In this document: piece by piece, positions 35,466 through 46,955 of the stretch
Layout: each line of letters opens with the position of its first letter
How positions within the stretch are numbered: position 1 is the first letter of the stretch
DNA from: Solen grandis
Lineage: Eukaryota; Mollusca; Bivalvia; Adapedonta; Solenidae
Reading direction: 5' to 3'
DNA length: 64,000 nucleotides
Assembly (NCBI GenBank): GCA_021229015.1
Contig: CM037781.1
Span: 37,617,897 to 37,681,896, forward strand
Notes under the pieces: generated by a model
Told to the model about the DNA's origin: nothing
Databases searched by the model: none
What the model saw: the letters and a program-made list of their open reading frames with translations, nothing else
Made by a program: the position numbers and the translations under genes

Positions 35466-35563
35466 TTAATCTTTTCTGAGATCGCTGCGGTTATTTTTTT
35501 TTTTGTATTGGCCTCTGATGGGTTACGAAAAAAATAACCTGAGCAGATCTCAGAAGAGATTAA
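35466..35563. mobile_element. 98-bp foldback element
   Basis: Arms TTAATCTTTTCTGAGATC and GATCTCAGAAGAGATTAA, with a second pair GGTTATTTTTTT / AAAAAAATAACC inside. CAGTGG occurs just before the left end and just after the right end. Confidence 0.7.
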
Positions 35564-35611
35564 TCAGTGGTAACAGTAAAACAAGTATTAGCATGTCCTT
35601 CATCAGTTATA

Positions 35612-36556
35612 TGAGGGGTGTTCAAAAAGTATCCGGAAAAGTTCCATAAAGTATTTATTAATATAGTTATTAGAATAAGATTTTCAAAAGTGACACTTTG
35701 ATATATTTTGAACTTAATCCGAAAGAGAAAACAATACAAATTGCACTCATGCAAAATCCACAGTCACTATGGCAAAGTTGGGTAGTGTTGAGGGGGGCAA
35801 ATTTTGCAAATCTTCACATGTTTACTTGTCTTTAACGATCACATATAGGCATATTCTCAATGTCAAAATCTACCTAAAATATACGAACCACTTCAAAGAC
35901 CTTTTTTCAAGAACTTTGTAATGTCATGATGTCATGATATCTGACGTCATTTTCATTTACATCGGAAAAAGAGATCATTCATTTTACGAAAACTGTTAAT
36001 AAGGCACCAGAACAGTGCTATCTCATAAAGTTTTGTATATTAATGTGTGAAATGAAATCAGAGACGCTTTCCATGATCGTGGAGACTTACAGCAAAGGTT
36101 AAATAAAGACAACCAACATACAATGTTGTCAATCGCCTAAAATCTGGACGTACGTGCACAACATAAGGAAGGTAGACACAATGAAGGAGTTGACTGGGAA
36201 ACAATATGTAAAATTCCATAGGAGCATTTCAGGTCAAACTTTTACAAGTGGATCTGTAGGTTGAAGATGGGTGTATCGTACAAAGGAAAAATTTCGAAAA
36301 AGATATCATTTTAGATGTGTCAGAAAGACTTTGCAGTTGCCATATTCCTTTCATGAGTAAGCTGCCCCGCTCAACGTTACCCAACATTGCCATAGTGACT
36401 GTGGAATTTGCATGAGTGCAATTTGTATCATTTTTGCTTTCGAATTAAGTTCAAAATATATCTAAGTATCAGATTTGGAAATTTTATTCTAATAACCATA
36501 TTAATGAATAAGTTATGGTTATGGAATTTTTCTGGATACTTTTTGAACACCCCTCA
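35612..36556. mobile_element. Foldback element with arms of about 180 bp and TA flanks
   Basis: The left end TGAGGGGTGTTCAAAAAGTA and the right end complement (TACTTTTTGAACACCCCTCA) start inverted arms that can be followed to about 35795 and 36370. TA lies outside each end. The GGGTGTTCAAAAAGTATC start is typical of mariner-family termini, but no transposase motif is left in the 570-bp centre. Confidence 0.8.
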
Positions 36557-36559
36557 TAC

Positions 36560-37300
36560 ATATTATTGGTTCATATAATACATATTCTGTTGTAACATTG
36601 ATCTGATAAATAATTTATAAACCAGCAAAATCTAGCATGTCAACAGTTACATGTTTTTAAATGACTGTACTTTGATCTTTAAGAATGTTAACTTAGATAA
36701 AATAATACCTCTCTGCAAAGTTGCAGATTAAAACAGAACTCTGTGTTCTACTAAATGATGACCTTGTAGGCACATCTTGCTTCATCAAAGCACACAATGC
36801 ACTGAGAGACTGACGGCAGAATTTACATATATATAAATATATACTCTTTATTTCGCTTAATTACAAATGATTATATATTTGTACATTAGCAATGATATTG
36901 TCTCAATCAAAGGCTCATTATATAACGATAACATTCATTCAAACACATACACGCATGTGCTGTCATCATCATAACATACATACATATTGCTCTTTGTTTC
37001 ATGATAATCCTGCCAGCAGTCTTTCAATACCTTGAGTGCTTTGGTTTGTTTCATAATGTCCCATTCATAAATTGCATACCTAAGAAGGTTATGACCTTAT
37101 TTCTGATGGAAATTATCACATTTTCTACACTACTGAGTGCAGGGTGAAAACAGCTGTAGTAATTATGCAAATCAGCAGTGCCCGCTTTTGTTTTTCAGTA
37201 TGTAAGACTAAGCTACAGCCAGTGTAATAAAACTGTATAGCTGAATTAAGTATTGAAGTTGTTTCTCTATACATTATGTTGATATAAACTAGTCCAGGTT
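36560..37300. other. No gene seen
   Basis: AT-rich, short open frames only. Confidence 0.35.
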
Positions 37301-37309
37301 GTTACTTGA

Positions 37310-37545
37310 TTATCGCCAGCCCAGGGCGGCAATATTATACTATCGACCAAGAAAGCAATTTTTTACTCCCGCATCGCTAACGTAATAGTCAAGCAGGTTC
37401 CTTGTCAGTCGGTCGCATAAAGATGAACAGATCAGATAACCAGGAACAAGCTCTGGGAAACTGCTTTGAACGTTGGAAAATCTGGACTGGTTTATATTGG
37501 CTACCGGAAGTACATGTTGCTAGACGGAGCTAGACTGGTAGGTGC
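37310..37545 (+). promoter_or_regulatory. CpG-enriched patch with donor; possible first exon
   Basis: This stretch has many CpGs in an otherwise CpG-poor region. A 36-codon frame starts ATG at about 37422 and a good donor ACTG|GTAGGT follows at about 37539. It could be a promoter and untranslated first exon, perhaps of the ADAM gene whose next visible exon is at 48887. This is inference only. Confidence 0.25.
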
Positions 37546-38044
37546 ATAATTGGGCAGATTTGATTGGAATAAGCTGCATTGTCATAGCCATTTTCTTTTT
37601 CATTGTTGATCAGTCATTATATGAGTAAAAGTATCATGCAATTAAACTTTAAGGATCTTTGTTGTTTATGTCATTGTCTGTACAAGTCTTCAGCGCTATC
37701 AATAATTTCCAGTGTGTGTGGCATGAAGTGTACAGTATGGGACTAGGTATAAGCTTTTCTGGTATGGTATAAGACATTAAGAAATCAACAAGGCTTTGTT
37801 GTAGCCTATTTTCTTTTCATCGTTAATTGATGCTGACCAAACATGATAACATTCTCTCCTTCAACTGCAAGTATGCGACATATAATTTACCTTTAAGTAA
37901 CTTTCTGTTTAAAAAAAAACACACACACACACAAAAACAGACATGCAGAAAAGACTGTCGAATATCTGTGTTAGACATGTGAAAGCTAGCTAATCTGTTG
38001 CATTGTTGAGACTTATTCTTGGAAACTACCCTTCTCAAATAAGT

Positions 38045-38560
38045 GTGGAAAACGTGCGTTTAACGCGCGTTTTATGCGCGTTTTATCCGTGTAAAACGCT
38101 GCGGTATTGGCACCGCGTTTTAAGTGCGTTTTTTCTTACCGACTGCGTTTAAAGTGAATAAAAATGAACAAAAAGTGTGTTTTTTCTGTTCAGAAGTGCA
38201 TTTTTTATCTGGAAAAATTCACTTTAAACGAACTTAAGTGTGTTTTTTCTGCGAAAATTTTTTAATAAAAATTAATTCGTTTTTACTGTGGTGAAAGTGT
38301 TTTAGATAAATACACTATAAACGCACTTAAGTTCGTTTTTACTGTGTTGAAAGCGTGTTTTTTGATCATATAAAATACACTAAAAACGCACTTAAGTGCG
38401 TTTTAACTGCGTTAAAAGTGTGTTTTTTGGTCAGATTTAATACACTTAAACACATTAAGTTTTTTTGTGTGAAAGGTTTTTTGATCAAAAATACACTAAA
38501 CGCACTTAGTGGTTTAACTGCGTAAAAGTATGTTTTCTGTCCTAATAAGTGCATCTTTTA
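38045..38560 (+). repeat. GTGCGTTTT-rich left arm
   Basis: Dense degenerate repeats such as AACGCACTTAAGTGCGTTTT and CACTTAAGTTCGTTTTTACT. Many are locally palindromic around CACTTAAGTG. Confidence 0.8.
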
Positions 38561-40139
38561 CTTCACTTATTTTCTGTGGTAAAAATATATTTTTTCTTTA
38601 TCAGAAGCATATTTTTTCTGCCTTCAAAAGATGTTTTTGAGTCAGAAAAATAAAATTAATTTGCTTCAAAAACACACTTCTTTCAGCAAAAGAAGGCATT
38701 TATTTTGCAGAAAAAAAACACATTTTTCAGCACAAAAATAGGTATTTAAAATGCAGAAAAGATGCACTTTGTAAAGAAAGAATTTTTTTATATCATGATG
38801 TTATTTCTTGTTTAAAGGTTTAAAAGTACATAAACAATTTACATGTATAATAATTCATTTTTATTTAACACATTTATACAGTTTTAAAGATCAACCATTT
38901 ATTTGATGTACATAAAATGTGATTTATAATCATGGAAATCTGTTTTGAAACACATCATTTAATTCTTGAATGCAATTACTGTTTTATTTTCAAATAGAAG
39001 CTTTAATAAAAGGTAAAAAAAGGAAGGAAAAAAAGGTCCTGTGAAATATCTTCAATATTTTAAAAATAAATTAACTCCAGCATAAGGTGTGTGTATATGG
39101 GTAAAATAATGTGTAAATAATTTACAAAAAATATGGCTAAATAAATCTAAAGATTATACAGAAAAAGGACTGAGAAGAAAAAAAGATATATGTGTCATTT
39201 TTTTAAAAATTTGTTCTGTTCACAAAAAGTGTAAAAAAAAAAACACTAAAGGGAGACAATTAAAAAGTAACCCTGATTATCATTACACTACTGCAACTCA
39301 CAATCTATTTTTTAACACTACTGCAACTCACAATCTATTTTTAATTTAATTTTCAAAATCATTACCTTGAATAGTTGGGAGTTATTTTGATATGAAATCA
39401 AGGGAAATAATACAAAATTGGACGAGGTACTGTAAAGTTAAGAACTTTAGTTTCTGCACTTTCACAGTTGCTGTCTTCTTATATATGAAATTCAAAGTCA
39501 AAGCCTTAGAATAGTTTTCAAGTATGTAGTAAAAAATTATTCTCTGGACTTAAATTCATTGTAATATCAAACTAGAGCTTAGCAGAGTGGCACAAATGCT
39601 TGTCTGTTTTACATGTCAACAAAAGAGGCCCATATTTGCGATTTCAAGTAAGAAGACCATAAGGTGTAAAGAGTAAAAAAGAAAAAAAAATTACACAGTG
39701 TAGAAGAAATGTAATTGCTTTGAACATACAATTTCAATAAAATTTCTAAGTTAAAAAGGGGCATAACTCCAAACATTTTGCTTTCAGAATAATGCCCCTT
39801 GTTTATCAAGCCTTCCAAGTTTTGTGTTGATAACAAAGTTTTCAAGACTTCCTACTTATTAAGCAATTCTGACCTAAATTCTTAGTTTAAAAGGGGCGTA
39901 ACTCAGAAAATATAGCTTGCAGAATAATGCCCATTGGTTAAAAACTGCACCTTGTCATGATAAAAAAGTATTCTAAGTTTCGTGTTGATACCTTTAAAAG
40001 TCTTTGAGAAATAAGTTTCATTAAAGTTTTTGCATGACAATGACAATGGCGAGATCATAATAGACTTTTTCTTTGAAACAGACATGCTAATTCAAAAATT
40101 GGTCTCGGTAAAAGTTACAGTTCCTGGTTTCTGCATTTC

Positions 40140-42500
40140 CCAATCTCACCATCTACTTATATTTCAAGTTTTGAAGTAGCCTTGGGTAGTCGATGCTCAT
40201 ATTGTACTGCTTCTGACAGTCAGTCCTGAAGGATAAGGAAAAGCTTACATTAGCTCAAAAGATAAGTAGTATATTTGTCTAACACATATAATATGATCAG
40301 GTTTCTTAAATTTCAACAAACAAAAATTCATTTGACAACAAGAAAATGTGTCTCTGCAACATTGATGCCACGCTTGCATAATGTTGGTCACAACATAGTA
40401 TTTGCCTGTGTATTTAAAAGCTTATTATCTTGATGTACATTTTGTATCAAGTTTCATGATGATGTGAATTCATCTACATCGAAAAAAAAGAAAAAAGAAG
40501 CTTAAACACAAAGTTAAACCTGAAGCAGGACAACTTATTTCACCATGTTCATTCAACTGTTTAATATATGTCATAGCCAAAAGCATTTGAAAATTAAATA
40601 GTTCATATCAAGATGTTCATTTGTAAAAATTTTCATGAAGATGTGATACCATCTTAAAAAAAAAAAAAAAAAAAGCAAAGGCAAACCTGAGGTTTGTTGG
40701 ACGGACACAGATACTTAAAATCTAAAGCCCCCCCCCCCCCCCCCCCAACACACACACACCTGCATATGAGTTATACTTATAGGCATAAAAAAATGGATAA
40801 AACCTAAGCATACACAGAAGCACACTATGGGACATTTTAGTTATTTACGTTGATGAAGTATGTATGCAACAAGTACTTACATAAAGTATGGACACTGTAC
40901 AGATCTTCACTTCCAGTAACCTGACCTCTAGTAGATGATTGTTCATTTGTTGATGGATGATAGAATCTGTTGTAGTCAGCTTTCATCTGTTCAAAAATGG
41001 ATCAAACAGACACATGCCACTAAAGTAACATGTCAAATCAAGTAATGTGCATGTACTTGCAAATATTGTTTGAATATTGTAATCAAGTCTATTTAATCAA
41101 TCATACCCTTAGGGTAGTCAAAAGAATGTTACAAAATAATCTGGACTCAAATAGGTACACTTTATTAATATTTATGTACTACCTATGACTCAAGATCATG
41201 TATTCTCTTCTGCAACATACTGATCAATTACTAGCAGTAACACTAATGGTGTCTGCTTTCAGATGAATTCATTTGACAGTTTTTAATTATGGAAGAAGTA
41301 GCCAGCATTCAGAAAAGGAGAGATGGTGGACCAGTGACCTTAATTTAGTTTCATTCTAATACTTCAAACAATTTTCTAATAATGAGCTATGGTTATAGTG
41401 CTAGGAGACGCTGATGACCTTGACTATGATAGCGAGTCAAAGAGAAAAAGAAAACAAATACACAGATATTTAAATCTTGGAAAATTAAAATTCAAGGAAT
41501 TTATGATGACCTCCTTGCTTTTTACCTCAAATAGCAGTGTACTAGTCTGTGACAGGGGTGCAGGTGTAATATGGCTTGTAACAAGGGCTGTAGTGATGAG
41601 GTTTTCGACAGGGGCTTCTGTGATGTGATCTGCAACAGGGGCTGCTGCGGGACTCATGTTGTTTGAGAGGTCATTCCTTTTAAGTTATCTTACAGGACAG
41701 TTTATCTGAAATCAAGAAATAAACATAAAAAAACAAAACAGTCAATGATGGCTCATTATAGCTAGAAACTCGTCTTATAGGCAAGAGAATCAATGCACAA
41801 TTGTTTTGTAAATGGATAAAAAACAACAACAAAAAAACACAACCCTCATGCAATGTCAAATAATCACCATTAGTCAATCATTTTCAGAAAATAATACTTA
41901 AGAACTAAAAGATTCGGTTGTATGTTTGTGAAATTCAAATTGTATGATTTGGACAATAAATGTCAGTCATCTATCACAATAGGTAGAAACATAATTTATA
42001 AGCTGACATAAAATTTCATCAGGTTGATTTGATTAACTTCAAAATAAAAGATGAAGTCATAATGAGGAATTACATATATACCTGCTTTAGAAGGCTATAA
42101 GCCAAGAGTCCAAGAGTGTACATGTTAAGCTGGACTTGCATCACTTGTTACACATCTTTCTTTAGGAATTCTGAAATAAAATTCACAAATTTGTAGCTTT
42201 TGTAAATCAAAAAAATGTCTGCAGTTTTGTTATTGTTTTTATCCTTAGTTATCGAGGCAAAGTATATATTTATGTATTATAAATATAAATGTGTATTGGA
42301 CTTATGAAGCTGAAAACTATCAATGATGATCAAAGTATATACTTATGTGTTACACATGTGTATTAGACATCATTATGAAGCAGAATATGATCAATCTACG
42401 TAATAAATTACTTACTTACCGATCTTGTAAATGTTAGAGCTCTGTATAGTTTCCCTTGGAATTTGACTTCACAACGTAGGTTAATTGCTGATCTCTATTT
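40140..42500 (-). other. Putative spliced transcript, unknown product
   Basis: Strong splice signals line up on the minus strand. Exon 1 ends at 42420 (GATCG|GTAAGTAAG). Exon 2 is 42082-42170 (TTTCAG acceptor, GCAG|GTATAT donor). Exon 3 is 41526-41705 with ATG at 41657 and donor GAG|GTAAAA. Exon 4 is 40881-40986 (TTGAACAG acceptor, TTTAT|GTAAGT donor). Exon 5 starts at 40225 (TCCTTCAG acceptor). The frame gives MSPAAAPVADHITEAPVENL onward through exon 4 (MKADYNRFYHPSTNEQSSTR), then a stop at the junction with exon 5, about 79 residues. Exon 5 is open in another frame (TDCQKQYNMSIDYPRLLQNL). No family is recognised; it could be a degraded captured gene. Confidence 0.35.
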
Positions 42501-42720
42501 TCTTTATACATATGACTGTAAACGTTTAAATTAATACAGCAAACACGTTGAGCAATCAACCATGATTTTGTTTATGTTTACATTTTACGGTTCATGGCGG
42601 GTTCACAGTTCAAATTGTAATGACGCACCTCGATCACGTGTTCAGTTTTATCCAATGGACTTTCTCGCTTTACATCAGTTATTTCTGTCTCAAGTTTGAC
42701 TTACTGAAGAGTTATGATGA
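42430..42720 (-). promoter_or_regulatory. Possible promoter of the 40-42 kb cassette
   Basis: CpG-rich for the area, directly upstream (minus sense) of the exon 1 donor. Read on the minus strand it has ATTGG (inverted CCAAT), a CACGTG E-box in GAACACGTGATC, and TGCGTCA (CRE-like). Inference from motif clustering only. Confidence 0.3.
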
Positions 42721-43435
42721 ATTTTAATCAATTCTGATGCTTAATTTAAATTCAGATATATTTTAGCAAATTAAAACCCAACATGTTTCTCAAAAAATGA
42801 CCATTAAAGACATTTATCATGACCAGGGGTCCAAACTTTTTTGTCACTTTTGCTAACTTACATTGTTTAGAACACCTGTGTAAAGGATAAATAAAATCGA
42901 TCATAGCAGATCCAAAGTTTAAAACCAAATGTTTTCTAAATTTCTTAGTATATCACAATTTTAATTGAAGTTTCCAATTATTTATATATATCTGAAAAAG
43001 ATGATTGTTTTCATAAACACATACCAGGGTCCTACGGTAATTCTAATTCATATTGTCCATTTTCACTAATCAATTGTTTTTAGCAGCCATTTTTAAACAA
43101 TGTGATGTCATAAGAGCCAATGAAATTGATCACATGACTGTGCAGACAGCGTGTCTGGAAGACAGGAAGTTGACAGTTCAGCCTGTGTAAACACACATGT
43201 TCTGTACTGTACACAAGCAAGCCAAAACAAAAAACAAAAACAAAAAGACTTGTAACTTGAAGAAACTCATTAGGGAAACTGTTGGTGAATTTATGATTAG
43301 ACATTTATTTTATTAAAGGACATGTTAATTTTTTTTAAGATTGGTAAAGTATGATTCTAACAAGATCTGATACAAACACAAATTAATTTTAGCCTCCTGT
43401 TCTCTTTCTCTCTCATTTTTTTTTCACTTTTTTTT

Positions 43436-43456
43436 GGGGGGGGGGGGGGGGGGGTG
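43436..43456 (+). repeat. Poly-G run
   Basis: About 20 consecutive G after a T-rich stretch; a hard-to-sequence homopolymer. A similar poly-C run precedes ACACACAC at 40730-40746. Confidence 0.95.
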
Positions 43457-43904
43457 CATCTTGAACTTCCTGAACTACATTAATTGAGCCAATATGTGAA
43501 ATCATCTAATCTGTTTTCTCTCTCTCTTTAAAAAACAGCTTATACAAAGTAATTTTATAGATATCAAGTATTGAACCTGTGACAGATATTTCTGGTTTTA
43601 AAGGTATATGCTCATATTGTAATCTATATAACTGTTTTACTTGGAAAATCTGAAAATATATAATTTCATAAATGTCCGATCTTCAAAAATAACTTAAAAA
43701 AATTCAGTACTGATTTTATAAGAACACTACCAGAAGGGAAGAATCAATTAGAAAAGTTCTTAATTATTTGGTCTTTATGAATTTTCATTCCGTTTTATAT
43801 AAAAAAAAAAAAAAAAAAATAATTAACCAAGGTTAAAATAAAATCTGTGTAAAATAAATCTGTGATGAAAAAAAAAAAAAAAAAAAAATCAGAAATTAAA
43901 CTGA

Positions 43905-44300
43905 AAGTTAAAGATGCACTTTTCAAAAAGATACATTAAAACGCACTTACGGCAGAAAATAAACTGAAACTAAAAGACGAACTTTTTCACAAAAGATACA
44001 CTTAAAACGCACTTATTAAAAAAAAGAAATCTAAAAGAAACACTTTTGCAGCAAAAGATACACTTTAAATGCACTTTTGGAAACAAAAACACACTTATTG
44101 GCAAAAAGGTACATTTAAAATACACTTCTATTCTCAAAGATGCAGGAAAAATACACTTCTGCCAAAAAAACGCACTTAAAATACACTTTTTCTGAAAAAG
44201 ATACAGAAAAAACACACTTTTGTGAAAAAACGCAGGAAAAACACACTTAAACTGCGTTTAAAGTGCGTTTTAAGTGCGTTTTGGTAAAAAGTGTGTTTTT
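43905..44300 (-). repeat. AAACGCACTT-rich right arm
   Basis: Mirror-type array to 38045-38560: ACTTAAAACGCACTT, AAAATACACTTTT and near the end GTTTAAAGTGCGTTTTAAGT. Confidence 0.8.
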
Positions 44301-44668
44301 TTTTGAGAAGGGTAAGTTAAACATTTCACTTCATCACATGAAGGAGCATTGAATAATCATTATGTAATTTTTCTTTCTTGACTGTAGTTTTTTTTTAGCA
44401 AACTACAGTATATGCTTGCCCTATAAACTTAAATTTGATGTACCTGGTTGCCACAGTTGGTGCACCTTCAGCTATCTCTAGAGGTGAGTTACCTGAACCT
44501 GGATTTGTGCCACATGCAGATTAGCTTCTAGTGGGAGTTAGAACCAGGTGGGGGCTTCTATCTCCTGACACACATTCAAAACTTGCCTCATCAAACACCT
44601 GTTTTTTTGCCTATAGTGTCTAGGCAGTTTTTTTTTAATAACCATGTTCTAGATTGATAACCATTTTC

Positions 44669-45570
44669 AGCTCACCAGAGCACAACATGCTCAAGGTGAG
44701 CTATAAGGAAATCCTCCTCTGTCTGTCGTATGTTGTACATTGTCAACAGTTTTCTTTAAAAAACATCACCTCTAAAACTGCTGGGTAGAAATTGATGAAA
44801 CTTAGCATAAATGATTCTTGGGTGGATCTTCACAAAATTTGTAAAAATAAACTTGATCCATGCAGAACTGTGGTTGCCATAGCAACCAACACCATTTTAT
44901 TTAAAAAATCATCTCAGAAATCAGTTGTCAGAATTTCAGTTCCTTTGGCACAAATGGTCATGTCATAGTTTTCTACCATTATTGCTAAAATGAATGATCC
45001 CTTGAAAAATGAGACCCCATGGCATTTGTTAGTTTCATTAAAATTATTGCTCTAAATAAATATTATCTCTCTTTATGAAGTATATTATTGTAAAGTTGTT
45101 GTAAATGTCATGGGAATTGTCTCAGAGTGTTTGATTAATTCATATATATGATATATGGTTTTTTAATACATAGTAAATTATAGCTAAACCATCAGTGTTG
45201 TTTCATATATATATATTTTAACTTTAATCCAGGCCAAAAGATACAAACATTTAAACATATAGACTGCTCTGTTGAGTCTTATGTTTTGAAGTAAATTGTG
45301 CAATTTTTGACACATTAGTTTTTAAAGCAATGCACAGAATTGATTTTTGTGTTGATGAATGATAAACCCATGATCTAATAATGTCATTAAATGGTTTTCA
45401 TCCCCTCAAAATTGGGGATGGTTGGTGAGTTTTCTTATTTAGTCAATATAGAAACTTTGAAATCGTTTTTTTTTTATCTGAAATTTTAATCAATGTTGCA
45501 CTGAACTTTTTAATTAAGCTGATGGTACTCTGGTGAGTGTTCTTGGGCATCTATCAAATTTGATAGATGC
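44669..45570 (+). repeat. Hairpin-start dispersed repeat, copy C
   Basis: Starts AGCTCACCAGAGCACAACAT and runs to ACTCTGGTGAGTGTTCTTGG. Instead of the family's GGGCC hairpin it ends in a perfect 24-bp palindrome with the half-site GCATCTATCAAA (45547-45570). Confidence 0.65.
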
Positions 45571-45834
45571 TGCTTACATACAGAGGATGACTTTATTGAT
45601 GTTGAGTTTGAGGAAACTCAGCAAGTTGAGTGGGATTGATCTATAAACTTTGATGCTGATGAACTTCCCTGATCCCATGGTAGTCCTTCCCTCAAAAGTT
45701 GAGCTGTCATTGATTTTTGTGTAAAGCTACTCTATTTCAGTTTTCTGATCTGACTCTGAATAAACAAGTAAAATTTCTCAGAGAGATTCAGTTCACATTC
45801 TATAAAAGCTATTCTATGTCTGTCTTGTATGACA

Positions 45835-46955
45835 TAGCAGATACCATGTGTACAGGTGTGACACCGTGCCTTGTACTACACAGCAGATACTATGTGTACT
45901 GGTGTGACACCGTGCCTTGTACTACACAGCAGATACCATGTGTACTGGTGTGACACTGTGCCTTGTACTACACAGCAGATACTATGTGTACTGGTGTGAC
46001 ACCGTGCCTTGTACTACACAGCAGATACCATGTGTACTGGTGTGACACTGTGCCTTGTACTACACAGCAGATACCATGTGTACTGGTGTGACACTGTGCC
46101 TTGTACTACACAGCAGCTACCATGTGTACTGGTGTGACACTGTGTCTTGTACTACACAGCAGATACCATGTGTACTGGTGTGACACTGTGCCTTGTACTA
46201 CATAGCAGCTACCATGTGTACTGGTGTGACACTGTGCCTTGTATTTCACAGCAGATACCATGTGTACTGGTGTGACACTGTGCCTTGTACTACACAGCAG
46301 CTACCATGTGTACTGGTGTGACACTGTGCCTTGTACTACACAGCAGATACCATGTGTACTGGTGTGACACTGTGCCTTGTACTTCACAGCAGCTACCATG
46401 TGTACTGGTGTGACACTGTGCCTTGTGCTACACAGCAGATACCATGTGTACTGGTGTGACACTGTGCCTTGTACTACACAGCAGCTACCATGTGTACTGG
46501 TGTGACACTGCACCTTGTGCTACACAGCAGATACCATGTGTACTGGTGTGACACTGTGCCTTGTACTACACAGCAGCTACCATGTGTACTGGTGTGACAC
46601 TGTGCCTTGTACTACACAGCAGCTACCATGTGTACTGGTGTGACACTGTGCCTTGTGCTACACAGCAGCTACCATGTGTACTGGTGTGACACTGTGCCTT
46701 GTGCTACACAGCAGCTACCATGTGTACTGGTGTGACACTGTGCCTTGTACTACACAGCAGCTACCATGTGTACTGGTGTGACACTGTGCCTTGTACTACA
46801 CAGCAGCTACCATGTGTACTGGTGTGACACTGTGCCTTGTATTTCACAGCAGCTACCATGTGTACTGGTGTGACACTGTGCCTTGTACTACACAGCAGCT
46901 ACCATGTGTACTGGTGTGACACTGTGCCTTGTATTTCACAGCAGCTACCATGTGT
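45835..46955 (+). repeat. 46-bp minisatellite, about 24 units
   Basis: The unit combines ACACAGCAGCTACCATGTGT and ACTGGTGTGACACTGTGCCT + TGTACT. Variants GATACC/GCTACC and TACTACAC/TATTTCAC are mixed. 46 is not a multiple of three, so frames close quickly. No coding role is suggested. Confidence 0.95.

Larger units (their letters stand above)
38026..44319. mobile_element. 6.3-kb inverted-repeat-bounded unit (candidate)
   Basis: Left end CCCTTCTCAAA at 38027 and right end TTTGAGAAGGG at about 44307-44317 are perfect complements, each with TA outside. Both arms carry low-complexity arrays of GTGCGTTTT / AAACGCACTTAA strings (38045-38560 and 43905-44300). Between them lie the minus-strand splice-signal cassette (40.2-42.4 kb) and AT-rich DNA with no transposase that I recognise. 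The boundaries are clear; that the whole is one mobile unit is inference. Confidence 0.5.
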
